Source of the DNA: Lysobacteraceae bacterium
GTDB lineage: Bacteria > Pseudomonadota > Gammaproteobacteria > Nevskiales > Nevskiaceae
Length of the DNA: 64,000 nucleotides
Direction: 5' to 3'
Assembly: GCA_013823855.1 (NCBI GenBank)
Contig: PNMW01000065.1
Coordinates: forward strand, 1-64,000
The translations under genes were made by a program, and so were the position numbers. Below, one piece after another: positions 53,132 to 62,390 of the stretch; positions within the stretch are counted from its first letter, which is position 1; each line of letters begins with the position of its first letter. The notes below the pieces were generated by a model. It was not told the DNA's origin. It searched no databases and saw only the letters and a list, made by a program, of their open reading frames with translations.

Positions 53132-53716
53132 TCAGCGCAGCAGGTAGAGCAGCGGGAACAGCACGATCCACAGCAGATCGACCATGTGCCAGTAGGTCGC
53201 GCCGCATTCCAGCACCACGCAGCGGTCGGCACTGAACTGTCGCGCCCGCGCCTTGTTCCACAGCACGATCAGCAGGATGTTGCCGGCGAACACGTGCAGC
53301 AGGTGGATGCCGGTCAGCGTGAAGTAATACATGTAGAAGTCGTTGCTCAGCATCGAGATGCCGGCCTTGATCTTGCCGCCGTACTCCAGCGCCTTCGACA
53401 CCATGAAGGCGACGCCCAGCAGGAAGGCGCCGGCGATGAGGCGCGGCACCTGGTCCAGCGCATTGCGCTTGACCGCTTCCACCGCCAGCACCACGCACCA
53501 CGAACTGGTCAGCAGGATCAGCGTGTTGATGCCACCGAAGTTGACGTCCAGCGTCTGGCGGGATGCCTCGAACACCGCGGTCGCCTCCTGCCGTCCGAGC
53601 ATGAACGACACGAACAGCAGCGCGAAGAAGACCATGTCGGCGGCGACGAACACCCAGACGCCTTCCACACCGGGAAGGCGCCGGGTCTCGCCGCTGCCGC
53701 TGCGGACGGCGACCAC
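53132..53716 (-). CDS. Cytochrome c oxidase subunit III-like (NorE-type) protein
   Basis: A 194-residue membrane protein with five transmembrane helices. GVWVFVAADMVFFALLFVSF, LLTSSWCVVLAVEAVKR, FYFT-type and TGIHLLHVFAGNILLI, YWHMVDLLWIVLFPLLYLL are the conserved helices of haem-copper oxidase subunit III (NorE-like short version). It belongs to the three-gene group with the unknown polytopic protein and the subunit IV-like gene. Without catalytic subunits nearby its partner is unclear. Confidence 0.85.
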   Translation of the reverse strand: MVAVRSGSGETRRLPGVEGVWVFVAADMVFFALLFVSFMLGRQEATAVFEASRQTLDVNFGGINTLILLTSSWCVVLAVEAVKRNALDQVPRLIAGAFLLGVAFMVSKALEYGGKIKAGISMLSNDFYMYYFTLTGIHLLHVFAGNILLIVLWNKARARQFSADRCVVLECGATYWHMVDLLWIVLFPLLYLLR

Positions 53717-53734
53717 CGTCAGACGCGCCGCGAC

Positions 53735-54508
53735 TCAGCGCGTCGCCAGCGGCGCGCCGCCACGAACGGGGACTTCCTTCGGCTGGGCTGCACCATCTTC
53801 GATCTCGATCCGGCTGACCGCCTTGATGATGAAGATCGACATCGAAACAATCCAGACGTACCAGGTCGGGAACGCGATCCAGAAGTTGAACATCCCGTGG
53901 AACGCGAACGGGCCGGTCTTGAAGAACGGGATCAGGCTGACCGGAAAGAACGACGCCACGGTGACGAAACCCCACCAGCTGACCCAGGCCGGCACCAGCT
54001 TCTTTTCGCGCTTGTCGCGCAGGAACACGACCGCCGCCGCGATGATCTGCCAGCTGGTCACCATGTAGGCGAGGTCGATGATCATCCAGGCGAGGTAGTA
54101 CATCGTCTGCACCATGTCCGGTGACAGCCGGTCGATCTGCAACGCGCAGGTCAGCCAGATGCCGCAGGCGACGACGATCGGGCAATAGGTGATCGTCGCG
54201 CCCATCATCTCGACGTTGGCGAGCATGCCTTCCGGACCTTCGATACGGCGCATCACCCGCGATACCGCCGCACCAAAGGTCATGTAGCAGGAACCGAGCA
54301 CCATGCACACCGACATGCCGACCATGATCTCGGTCTGCAGATCCTTGTAGTGCTGCCACATGTCCTGCGCAGTGGTCGACGCGGCCATCGGCGGGAAGTT
54401 GTCGGCCAAGAGGCCCCACATGACAAAGAATCCAATGAAGAACACCGGGCCTGTCCAGGCCAGCAGTTTCCAGGTGCTGTAATCCGTTTTCGGGGTACTT
54501 GTGGACAT
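53735..54508 (-). CDS. Polytopic membrane protein of unknown function
   Basis: A 257-residue protein with about six transmembrane helices (for example LLAWTGPVFFIGFFVMWGLL, IMVGMSVCMVLGSCYMTFG, ITYCPIVVACGIWLTCAL, TWYVWIVSMSIFIIKAV). Only two histidines (WQHYKD and AFHGMF), so it is no haem-copper catalytic subunit. I do not recognise a named family. GGAGG lies 9 bases before ATG 54508. First gene of a group with subunit III- and IV-like genes, divergent from an AraC regulator. It could be the membrane core that these small subunits accompany. Confidence 0.8.
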   Translation of the reverse strand: MSTSTPKTDYSTWKLLAWTGPVFFIGFFVMWGLLADNFPPMAASTTAQDMWQHYKDLQTEIMVGMSVCMVLGSCYMTFGAAVSRVMRRIEGPEGMLANVEMMGATITYCPIVVACGIWLTCALQIDRLSPDMVQTMYYLAWMIIDLAYMVTSWQIIAAAVVFLRDKREKKLVPAWVSWWGFVTVASFFPVSLIPFFKTGPFAFHGMFNFWIAFPTWYVWIVSMSIFIIKAVSRIEIEDGAAQPKEVPVRGGAPLATR

Positions 54509-54664
54509 TGTGTAAATCCTCCAAAGTCTTTGGCAGTGAGCCTGTGGTTTGTACTCGGGATTGTTCCACTTGCTGCGTTCCGGTCTACCAATTTCGGCTT
54601 TCATTCAGTATCAGAATCGGCTCGCGCTGGCCGAAGAAACTGCTAGGGAAGGGAGATCGGCGGG

Positions 54665-55588
54665 ATGGAGAAATATCAATCGCGGTCTGCGGCGGCGCTC
54701 TCGTCGGCATTTCAGGTGCGTCCCGAAGTGGTCGAAGAGGCCGCACCGCCATCGGCCAGCAGCTGCGACGGCGGCAACGTCGGGATCTACGGCTGGAAGA
54801 CACCGCAGATGGAAGGCTTCGAGTTGCCGGCGTCGGACGATCTCATCGTTGCGCTGCATCTGGGCGGCTCGCGCCGCGTGCGCGCCATCACCAATGGCGG
54901 CCTCAGCCGCTGCCGTTCGGCACCCGGCCTGCTGACCATCCTGCCGCCGGGTCGCAGTGCCGCGTTCCGCACCGAGGGCAGCATCAGCCTGATGTCGCTG
55001 CACGTGCCCGGCACGCTTGTCTCCGAGTTCCCGCAGCCGCCGGGCAACAACCGCGATGGCTCCTGGCTGCCGCGTTTCGCGTTCCGCGATCCTTACGTCA
55101 GCGCCAGTCTCGAAGCACTGCTGAGCACCGCCCGCTCGGGTCAGGCCGTGCGGCCGGATTACGTGGTCAAGATGGTCGACGCGATGCTCAGCCATCTGGC
55201 GCAGGCGCGGCAGTCGCAGGACGCGGTCGACGTCGTGGAGCTGCCGCCCGAGCTCGGTGGCCAGCGAGTGGGCCGGATCACGCTGCGCGACCTGTTCGCG
55301 CTGATCGACGCCCAGCTCGGCCGCAATATCGGGCTCGACGAGCTGGCTCGCTGCACCGGCCTGAGCCGCGCCGCGTTCACCCGCTGCTTCCGCCAGGTCA
55401 CCGGCATCTCGGCGCATCAGGCGCTGAATCAGAGGCGCATCGAAGTGGCCAAACGCCTGCTCGCCCAGACTGGCCTCGACCTCGCCTACGTCGCCCAGGA
55501 AACCGGCTGGTCCAGCCAGTCGCACTTCACGGCCAGCTTCCGCAAGGCCGTGGGCTGCACGCCGGCGCGCTACCGCGCCTTGTGCTGA
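54665..55588 (+). CDS. AraC-family regulator
   Basis: Regulator of 307 residues. The N-terminal effector domain (about 30-170) has a cupin-like pattern (GLLTILPPGRSAAFRTEG). The C-terminal AraC DNA-binding domain has two helix-turn-helix motifs (LDELARCTGLSRAAFTRCFR and LAYVAQETGWSSQSHFTASFR). GGGAG precedes the start. Divergent from the unknown membrane protein/oxidase-subunit group, 156 bases apart, so it probably activates that group. Confidence 0.9.
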   Translation: MEKYQSRSAAALSSAFQVRPEVVEEAAPPSASSCDGGNVGIYGWKTPQMEGFELPASDDLIVALHLGGSRRVRAITNGGLSRCRSAPGLLTILPPGRSAAFRTEGSISLMSLHVPGTLVSEFPQPPGNNRDGSWLPRFAFRDPYVSASLEALLSTARSGQAVRPDYVVKMVDAMLSHLAQARQSQDAVDVVELPPELGGQRVGRITLRDLFALIDAQLGRNIGLDELARCTGLSRAAFTRCFRQVTGISAHQALNQRRIEVAKRLLAQTGLDLAYVAQETGWSSQSHFTASFRKAVGCTPARYRALC

Positions 55589-55636
55589 TCCACGCGCGCC
55601 GCCAGCTGTCGTCCTGCTGACGGCGCCCGGGCCGGC

Positions 55637-56479
55637 TCAGGCCGCCAGACGCGGCTGCAGCCAGTCGGTCAGATCCTTGAACACCCGGGCGCGATCGGCC
55701 GGCAGCTCGTTGAAGATCTCGTGATACAGGCCGTCGTAGACCTTCAATGTCTTGTCGGTCGAGGAGATCCGCTCGTGGACCATGCGGCTGCCGGAGACGC
55801 CGGCCAGCTTGTCGTCGCTGCCATGCAGCAGCAGCGTCGGCACGCTGATCGCCGACAGCAGCGCCGGCACGATCTCGACGAAGCGGACGATCTCGGCGAG
55901 GGTGCGCACCGGGATCTTGCCGTGGGCGTTGAGCGGATCGTTGGCGTACTTGGCGACCTCGTCGGGATCGCGACTGACCAGGCTCGGATCGACCTGGAAC
56001 ATGCCGAGCTTCGGCACGATCGAGGCCAGCAGCTTGGCCACCGGTCCCAGGTACGGCGGCGCGCCATCGAGCACCACCGCCGGGCCGGACAGGATCAGGC
56101 CGCTGAGCTTCTTGCCATGCTTGATCGCATAGCTCAGCGAAAGAGCGCCACCCATGCTGTGGCCGAGCAGGAACAGCGGCCGTGCCGGCTGCAGACGCTT
56201 GGCGCGATCGACCAGGGTGTCGAGATCGGCGACGGCGTTGGCGAACTTGTCGACCAGGGCGCGCACGCCGTCGGACTTGCCGTGGCCACGGTGATCGATC
56301 GCGTGGACCACGCAGCCGATGCCGGCCAGCTGCTCCGCCACTTCACGATAGCGGCCACCATGCTCGCCCAGGCCGTGGGCGATCACCACGGACGCCTTCG
56401 GCGCGCCAGCCGGCGCCCAGGTCTGGAAGTGGATGCGGGTCTTGTTGACGCCTTCGAAACTGCCTTCGCTGTGTTTCAT
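55637..56479 (-). CDS. Monoacylglycerol lipase-like alpha/beta hydrolase
   Basis: Serine hydrolase of 280 residues of the monoglyceride lipase type. HGLGEHGGRY is the oxyanion-hole segment, LLGHSMGGAL the nucleophile elbow, HGSDDKLA the Asp and GLYHEIFNE the His. It would release fatty acid from monoacylglycerol or lysophospholipid. Last gene of the lipid operon, 21 bases after the WS/DGAT gene, so storage-lipid synthesis and turnover appear co-expressed. Confidence 0.92.
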   Translation of the reverse strand: MKHSEGSFEGVNKTRIHFQTWAPAGAPKASVVIAHGLGEHGGRYREVAEQLAGIGCVVHAIDHRGHGKSDGVRALVDKFANAVADLDTLVDRAKRLQPARPLFLLGHSMGGALSLSYAIKHGKKLSGLILSGPAVVLDGAPPYLGPVAKLLASIVPKLGMFQVDPSLVSRDPDEVAKYANDPLNAHGKIPVRTLAEIVRFVEIVPALLSAISVPTLLLHGSDDKLAGVSGSRMVHERISSTDKTLKVYDGLYHEIFNELPADRARVFKDLTDWLQPRLAA

Positions 56480-56500
56480 CGGAACTCGGCTCTTGTCTGC

Positions 56501-57997
56501 TCAGTGCGGGTCTTTGACGCGGGCGGGGGTGCTGCGGGCCGATGATGATGCCTGGGTTGCCGCCGGCGTCCGGCCCAGCGCCAGCACTTCATCGAGTCCC
56601 TCGCGGAAGCATTCCAGCAGCAATTCTGGCTCGGTGACAGCGGCACGATCGCTGTTGATGCCGATGCAGCAGCGGCCGTTGTGCGACAGCATCGCGATCA
56701 TCATTCCGCAGCCGGGCACCGGCGCATACGGCCAGTACTGGCGCACTTCGGCGCCAGCGAAATAGACCGGATACGGAATGCCCGGCACGTTGCTGATCTG
56801 CGCGTCCTGGGCGGTGGTGAAATCGGCGGTGAGCTTGGTGACCACGCCGATCGGTAGCCGGGTGACCACCGGCATCATCCGGATCATCACGTCCAGCGCC
56901 GGTTCGGCGCGAGTATCGCGAACGAAATGCTGGATGTGGCGGATGCGGGTGATCGGATCGCGCTCGGCGACCGGGGCCGCGTACTGCGAGCCGGCGAACT
57001 TGTTGCCGCCCATCGCATCGGCCTCGGTCCGCAGGCTGATCGGGAAGCCGATCGGCATCTGCTTGATCGCCACACCCAGCCGCTCGTGATAGAGCCGGAA
57101 GCCGCCGATCAGTCCGGCCAGGAACAGGTCGTTGATCGAGCCGTTGGCCGCCTTCGACGCCGCCTTGAAATCGGCCAGCGGCAGTTCGATGCCGTCGAGC
57201 CGCCACGACAGGCTGCGGCGCTTGAACAGGCCGGAGCCGGGCACCGGCTTGATGCCGAGCATGCGCTTCGCGGACGCGAGGTAATCCAGCAGCTGCTGGA
57301 CGTCTTCCGGGTACTTGAGCAGCGCCGAGGCCTTGCGGCCGAGCGCACCGGCGGTGCCGCGCGCCGTGGCCGGCAGCGACGCCAGCCGGCCGCGCAGCGC
57401 CTTCAGGCCGAGGCTGCGGGCGGTCGCGGCCCGGCGGCTGCGCGGGATCGCCGGCACCGGACGCGGCTGCGCATCGCGATCGCGGTGGAAGATCCGCTGC
57501 AGCAGCTGGACGATGCCGAGGCCATCGGTCGCCGCGTGGTGCATCTTCAGCACCAGTGCGGCACGGCCGCCTTCGAGGCCTTCGAGCAGCGTCGCTTCCC
57601 AGGGCGGACGCGCCCGGTCGAACGGCTGCATCGCGATGATGCCGGCGGCGTCGAACATCTGCCGCTCGCTGCCCGGCGCCGGCAGCTGCTGGCGGCGCAC
57701 GTGGTAGTCGAAATCGAAGTCCGGATCCTCGACCCAGGTCGGCGGGCCGACCGTGGTCGGCACCACCACCTTCTGCCGGAAACGGCGCACCGCCGCGACC
57801 AGCCAGCGGAATTCCGCCTGCAGGCGTTCCCATTCCGGCGCGGTGTCGAAGACCATGATCGAGACGATCGTCGAGCGCAGCCGGGGGTCGACCTCGGCAA
57901 GCCACATCACCGATTCGAAGGCGCTCATCGCGTCCGGGCCGCCCCAGTCGCGCAGCTCGTCCAGCAGCGGGTCGGTTTGCCTCGTTGCCTTGCTCAT
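56501..57997 (-). CDS. Wax ester synthase/diacylglycerol acyltransferase (WS/DGAT)
   Basis: Bifunctional acyltransferase of 498 residues making wax esters or triacylglycerol from acyl-CoA. The active-site motif HHAATDG (H153, H154, D158, G159) is intact. The PLWE-type segment appears as RPPWEATLLEG, and ISNVPGIPYPVYFAGAEV is the conserved C-terminal part. This strongly suggests storage-lipid formation. Same operon as gpsA, HAD-PlsC and plsB, giving a full path from glycerol-3-phosphate. Confidence 0.95.
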   Translation of the reverse strand: MSKATRQTDPLLDELRDWGGPDAMSAFESVMWLAEVDPRLRSTIVSIMVFDTAPEWERLQAEFRWLVAAVRRFRQKVVVPTTVGPPTWVEDPDFDFDYHVRRQQLPAPGSERQMFDAAGIIAMQPFDRARPPWEATLLEGLEGGRAALVLKMHHAATDGLGIVQLLQRIFHRDRDAQPRPVPAIPRSRRAATARSLGLKALRGRLASLPATARGTAGALGRKASALLKYPEDVQQLLDYLASAKRMLGIKPVPGSGLFKRRSLSWRLDGIELPLADFKAASKAANGSINDLFLAGLIGGFRLYHERLGVAIKQMPIGFPISLRTEADAMGGNKFAGSQYAAPVAERDPITRIRHIQHFVRDTRAEPALDVMIRMMPVVTRLPIGVVTKLTADFTTAQDAQISNVPGIPYPVYFAGAEVRQYWPYAPVPGCGMMIAMLSHNGRCCIGINSDRAAVTEPELLLECFREGLDEVLALGRTPAATQASSSARSTPARVKDPH

Positions 57998-58034
57998 CGT
58001 GTTCCGCTCGTGTTTGCCATCGTGGATTGCAGAT

Positions 58035-59042
58035 TCAGCCGGCGCTGTCTTCGGCGCCCGCCGCCAGCTTGCGCAGGCCGCGGAACGCCTGCACCGCGCC
58101 GTGCTCGCCCTTGACCACGGCGGCGACTTCAGCGGCGATCGGCATCACCACGCCGTGCATCGCCGCCAGTTCCATCACCACGCTGGAGGTCTTGATGCCC
58201 TCGGCGACCATGTTCATCGAGGCGACGATTTCCGCCGTGGTCTTGCCGGCCGCGAACTGCACGCCGACCTGCCGGTTGCGCGACAGCGGGCTCATGCAGG
58301 TGGTCAGCAGATCGCCGAGGCCGGTCAGGCCGGAGAAGGTTTCGGCGCAGCCGCCGAGCGCCACCCCGAGCCGGGTGATTTCCGACAGGCCGCGGGTGAT
58401 GACCATCGCCCGTGTGTTCTCGCCGACCGACAGCCCTTCGGCCATGCCGGCGGAAATGGCGATCACGTTCTTCAGCGGTCCGCCCAGCTCGCAGCCGATC
58501 ACGTCGCGGTTGGTGTAGACCCGGAACACGGCGCTGGTGAACAGCGGCTGCAAGGCCTTGGCGACGTGGTCGTCGGTCATCGCCAGCACGGCGGCGGCGG
58601 CCATGCCCTGCAGCACTTCGCGGGCGATGTTCGGCCCGGCCAGAAGGCCGGCCGGATGCCCGGGCAATTCCTGATGGATGATCTCGGTCATCCGCGAATG
58701 CGTGCCCTGTTCGAGCCCCTTGGCCAAGCTGATGACCGGCACCCACGGCCGCAGCAGCGGCGCGACGATGCGCAAGGTGTCGCGGAAGCTGTGCGATGGC
58801 ACGCCGACCACCAGCACGTCGCAGTCGCGTACCGCTTCGTCGAGCGAGGACGTGGCCAGCAGCCGCGAACACAGCGGCAGGCCCTTCAGGTAGCGCGAGT
58901 TGCGATGTTCGCGATTGATCTCGTCGGCCGTGGCCGAATCGCGCGCCCAGATCGTGGTCTGGGTGTTGCGCGACGCCAGCGAGGCGACGGTGGTGCCCCA
59001 GGAACCGGCACCGAGCACGGCAACACGGATCTTGCGACTCAT
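58035..59042 (-). CDS. gpsA: Glycerol-3-phosphate dehydrogenase [NAD(P)+]
   Basis: Cytosolic enzyme of 335 residues making sn-glycerol-3-phosphate from dihydroxyacetone phosphate. The cofactor motif [14 protein letters not shown] is at residues 6-19, SLAKGLEQG and [10 protein letters not shown] in the middle, and the catalytic-lysine region [24 protein letters not shown] lies 9 bases before ATG 59042; the extension to 59111 overlaps the previous gene. Placed in the lipid operon it supplies the backbone for PlsB. Confidence 0.95.
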   Translation of the reverse strand: MSRKIRVAVLGAGSWGTTVASLASRNTQTTIWARDSATADEINREHRNSRYLKGLPLCSRLLATSSLDEAVRDCDVLVVGVPSHSFRDTLRIVAPLLRPWVPVISLAKGLEQGTHSRMTEIIHQELPGHPAGLLAGPNIAREVLQGMAAAAVLAMTDDHVAKALQPLFTSAVFRVYTNRDVIGCELGGPLKNVIAISAGMAEGLSVGENTRAMVITRGLSEITRLGVALGGCAETFSGLTGLGDLLTTCMSPLSRNRQVGVQFAAGKTTAEIVASMNMVAEGIKTSSVVMELAAMHGVVMPIAAEVAAVVKGEHGAVQAFRGLRKLAAGAEDSAG

Positions 59043-59046
59043 GTTC

Positions 59047-60489
59047 TCAAGCCTCCGGCCAGTGGTTGAGCGTATCGACATACATCTGCCGGACTTCAGC
59101 AATGTGGGCATCGAGCCTGTCGAGCTTCCATTTCGTCACATCGATGCCGGGAAGCACCGCGACCTGCACGGTGCCGGCGCGCATCGTCTGATCGTTGCGG
59201 CCCATGATCTCGCCGGCATTGCGGATCACCACCGGCACGATCGGCACGCCGGCCTGCATCGCCATGTGGAACGCGCCCTTCTTGAACTTGCCGACCTTCG
59301 GCGTCCACGAACGCGTGCCTTCCGGGGCGATGCACATGCTCAGGCCGGACTTGATGCGCTCGACCGCCGGCTTCAGCGCGTCGATCGATTTCTGCGAATC
59401 GGCGCGGTCGAGAAACGCCACGCCGGCCATCTTCATGTAGCGGCCGAAGCCCGGCACCCGCGCGGCCTCGGCCTTGGCCACGCCGCTGAAGCTGGAACGG
59501 ACGATGTTCATCATCACGAACATGTCGAACTTCGACTGGTGATTGATGATGAACACGCAGGGCCGGTGGGCGTGCAGGTGTTCCTCGCCGGTCACCTCGA
59601 TCTTCACGCCAAGCACCGCCATCGCGGCATCGCTGGCGGCAGTGGTGATGAAATCGGCGGCGCGCCGGCTGTCGCCGGTCAGCCGCTCCAGGCCGAGGCC
59701 GGCGACGAAGCTGGCGCCCATCGCCGCGTAGGCGCCGACGGTGCGCGCCATCGCGCCGCTCGGCCCGCGTGAACGGCGCGGAAAGCGCAGGATCGGCCAG
59801 CCGAGTTCCTGCGCCACCTTTTCCAGCGCAGGCTTGGGCTGGATCGGCGTTGGCTTGCCGACGGTCTTCAGGAACGCGATGTCCTCGTTGCCGTTGGCGT
59901 AGCCGTAGCTCGCTTTCAGGTTGACGCCGTGCGCCTTGGCGAACGCCTTGACGCCGGCGGCCTTGCCGTCGCCCCAGGCCGGCAGGCCGTCGAGGCCGCC
60001 GGTGAGCTTGCCGTTGCGGACCATCGCCCGGGTGCAGACGATGTGCTCGATGCCGTATTCCTGCGCCAGCGGCTCGATCTGGTAGAGCGTGGCCGACGAG
60101 GCGATGGCGACCGTGTGACCTTTCTTCTGATGCGCGTCGATCAGCTTCCAGGATTCCGGAAACAGCGTGGTCGCGGTCTTTTCCAGCCACAGGCGTCGCC
60201 ATAGCGCCCGCATGTCGGCCTCGGTCTCGCCGGCCCAGTCGAGGATGCCCTTGGCGATCACCTCGAAGAATTCCTCGTCGGCCAGATCGGCCTTGCGGCT
60301 GAGCTTCAGCGTGTCGAGGATCTCCTTGGTGCCCAGCTCGCCGCGCTTGATGCGGTCGAAGAAGTAGGCGGCGGCGGAATAGCCGTCGATCAGGGTGCCG
60401 TCGTAGTCGAAGAAAGCGCCGATCTTCGGCCCGGAGGGGCCGTCGGCGATGCGCTGGAGCTGCCGCTCCAGAATGGGATTGGCGGTCAT
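59047..60489 (-). CDS. HAD phosphatase fused to 1-acylglycerol-3-phosphate acyltransferase (PlsC-type)
   Basis: Two-domain protein of 480 residues. The HAD-IB domain (about 20-225) has D28-Y-D30-GT, IASSA and GNEDIAFL, as in SerB-like hydrolases. The acyltransferase domain (about 280-475) has NHQSKFD (HxxxxD motif), [13 protein letters not shown] and APEGTRS. Such fusions are widespread near WS/DGAT genes in lipid-storing bacteria. The second domain makes phosphatidic acid; the HAD part might dephosphorylate it or a related lipid. Its start overlaps the plsB stop (TGATG). Confidence 0.92.
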   Translation of the reverse strand: MTANPILERQLQRIADGPSGPKIGAFFDYDGTLIDGYSAAAYFFDRIKRGELGTKEILDTLKLSRKADLADEEFFEVIAKGILDWAGETEADMRALWRRLWLEKTATTLFPESWKLIDAHQKKGHTVAIASSATLYQIEPLAQEYGIEHIVCTRAMVRNGKLTGGLDGLPAWGDGKAAGVKAFAKAHGVNLKASYGYANGNEDIAFLKTVGKPTPIQPKPALEKVAQELGWPILRFPRRSRGPSGAMARTVGAYAAMGASFVAGLGLERLTGDSRRAADFITTAASDAAMAVLGVKIEVTGEEHLHAHRPCVFIINHQSKFDMFVMMNIVRSSFSGVAKAEAARVPGFGRYMKMAGVAFLDRADSQKSIDALKPAVERIKSGLSMCIAPEGTRSWTPKVGKFKKGAFHMAMQAGVPIVPVVIRNAGEIMGRNDQTMRAGTVQVAVLPGIDVTKWKLDRLDAHIAEVRQMYVDTLNHWPEA

Positions 60490-62390
60490 CAGCTTCCGGT
60501 TTCCGGGGTAACGGCGTGAGCGGCGGCGTGACGCGCCTGATCCAGCTTTTCGATCGCGGCCAGTCGTTCGACGACCGAGGCCAGTTCATCGGCGAAGGCA
60601 CGGCGGCGCCCGGCGAGATCGGGCACGCCGGGTTGGTCGGGGTCCCCGCGAAGTCGTTTTTCACTTCGCGGGGTGGCGTTCAGCAGATCACGATTGGCGG
60701 CCAGCGACAGCGCATTGCCGAACACTTCACGCGACACGCATTCCGGGCTGCTCAGACGCTTCTGCAGCACGTACTGGCGACCGACCTTGACGCATTCCTC
60801 GGTCAGCTTCTTCTTGTCGATCTTGGCATCGGCCGCTTGTGCGGCCAGGCGGTCGGCGACGATGTAGTACGCCTCGATGAACGGCGTCAGCACCCGGTGG
60901 GCGATCAGGAACGGCGCGCCGAGCAGCAGAGCCTTGCGGCCTTCGACGGTGACTGCCCGCTGCCGGAACTTGGCGTCGAACAGTCGCGATTCGGCCTTCT
61001 GTTCCTCGCGATAGGCGGCCTTGTCGCTGAAGAAGAAATCGAACTTCAGCAGGTCGCGCAGCGCGAATGCCGACTGCCAGGCGCGCTCCAGCGGACCGGT
61101 CAGGTCTTCCATCGAGGTATCGAGCAGTGCCACCTCGAAGATCGCGCGGTTGATGAACCAGTGCACGGCACTATTGCGATAGAACGCCGCCACCGAGTGC
61201 TGGCCAGGTTCGATGGCGTAGACCACTTCGATGCCGGCGTCGTAGCGGCTGATGACGCCGCCATCGACCAGGCTGCCGAGCGTCGCTTCCACGCCTTCGC
61301 GGGTCTGCAGGTCTTCCAGATGGGTGCTGGGCAGGCCGCGGGCTTCGGCGTAGTCGAGCAGCGGCAGCACCAGTTCGAGCACTTCATCCAGGGTCAGCGC
61401 ACGATCACGGACGCCGAGCAGCGCCAGGGTGACCAGCGCGTTGGCGGTGACCGGTGTCACGCGGTTGATCCGCTGGAACACCTCGAACGCGATCTTGGCG
61501 ACCGTCCATTTGCCCGGGCCGTCGGCATCGGCGCGGGCCAGCGCCTCCTTCAGGCTCAGCGGCTCGCCGAAGCGGACATAGGCATTGCCGATCAGCTTCT
61601 GCTGGGTGCGCGCATAGCCGGCCAGCCACAGCAGGTTTTCCTTGGCCTTGGCAGCACCCGCTTCCTCGGCCGCCATCACGCCGATCTCGTGCATCTGGTC
61701 GTAGGTGGTCGACACCGGCACCAGCAGCATGTCGTCGGCGCCACCGCTTTCGATCGCCGACACCAGATAGCTCAGCAGGCCGTACTTCGGCGGGCGGAGC
61801 TTGCCGGTACGGCTGCGGCCGCCTTCCATGTACCACTCGAGGTTCTTGCGCTGCGAGGCCAGCCAGGCCAGATACTCGCGGACCACCAGCTTGTAGATCT
61901 CGTCGTCCTGGAAGCTGCGCCGGATCAGGATGCCGCCGGCGCGGCGGATGATCGTGCCGAGCGGCCAGAAGCCGAGGTTGTTGCCGCCGAGGATATGGTT
62001 GCGTGCCAGGCCGTTGTCGCGCAGCAGGCGTGACAGGATGAAGGCATCGGCGTAGGAACGATGCGTCGGCAGATAGACCAGCGCATTGGTTTCGTTGAGC
62101 TTTTTCAGGTTCGCGAGGGCGTCGAGATCGGCATCGACGGTCCAGGCCCGGGTGTGCAGCGGCCCGAGGCCGTAATCGAACATCGCCGCGAACGCCGGGC
62201 TCTGCACGGTGACGATCTCTTCCAGCCCCTTCAGCGCTTCGGCCGCAACCTTGTCCACCGGCAGCTTCAGCTGCTTCGCCAGCTTTTCGATCTGCCCGAC
62301 GAAGCGCGGCGACTTCGACACCTGCCGGGCCACATGGCGGCGCTGGATCAGGGTCGCGGCGACGACCGGGTTCAGGTTCATGGGGTTCAT
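60489..62390 (-). CDS. plsB: Glycerol-3-phosphate acyltransferase (PlsB family)
   Basis: Membrane-associated acyltransferase of 633 residues starting phospholipid/triacylglycerol synthesis; shorter than E. coli PlsB (about 807). Acyltransferase motifs: LPTHRSYADAF (HxxxxD), GGILIRRSF and YMEGGRSRTGK, then LLVPVSTTY. ATG 62390 has GGAG 7 bases upstream and overlaps the preceding stop (ATGA), so the longer open frame is rejected. Oddity: near residue 592 about 22 residues (TPRSEKRLRGDPDQPGVPDL) interrupt the C-terminal helix. The DNA there is a perfect 11-bp palindrome (60644-60673), apparently an in-frame inserted repeat. Confidence 0.92.
   Translation of the reverse strand: MNPMNLNPVVAATLIQRRHVARQVSKSPRFVGQIEKLAKQLKLPVDKVAAEALKGLEEIVTVQSPAFAAMFDYGLGPLHTRAWTVDADLDALANLKKLNETNALVYLPTHRSYADAFILSRLLRDNGLARNHILGGNNLGFWPLGTIIRRAGGILIRRSFQDDEIYKLVVREYLAWLASQRKNLEWYMEGGRSRTGKLRPPKYGLLSYLVSAIESGGADDMLLVPVSTTYDQMHEIGVMAAEEAGAAKAKENLLWLAGYARTQQKLIGNAYVRFGEPLSLKEALARADADGPGKWTVAKIAFEVFQRINRVTPVTANALVTLALLGVRDRALTLDEVLELVLPLLDYAEARGLPSTHLEDLQTREGVEATLGSLVDGGVISRYDAGIEVVYAIEPGQHSVAAFYRNSAVHWFINRAIFEVALLDTSMEDLTGPLERAWQSAFALRDLLKFDFFFSDKAAYREEQKAESRLFDAKFRQRAVTVEGRKALLLGAPFLIAHRVLTPFIEAYYIVADRLAAQAADAKIDKKKLTEECVKVGRQYVLQKRLSSPECVSREVFGNALSLAANRDLLNATPRSEKRLRGDPDQPGVPDLAGRRRAFADELASVVERLAAIEKLDQARHAAAHAVTPETGS
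60644..60673. repeat. Palindromic element inserted in frame in plsB
   Basis: CCCCGCGAAGT (60644-60654) and ACTTCGCGGGG (60663-60673) form a perfect 11-bp inverted repeat with loop CGTTTTTC. The surrounding protein segment is of a different character (Arg/Pro/Asp-rich). It resembles a REP/RPE-type mobile palindrome landed in a coding region without a frameshift. Confidence 0.65.

Noticed and set aside
53735-54508. Identification of the polytopic protein as methane/ammonia monooxygenase subunit C
   Set aside because: Helix count is similar, but the metal-binding Asp/His motif of PmoC is not seen and only two histidines exist.
52848-54569. Single 573-residue minus-strand frame ending in the subunit IV-like sequence
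   Set aside because: Only its last 91 residues look like a protein; the rest is out of frame with the subunit III-like and unknown membrane genes, which have their own starts and clear helices.
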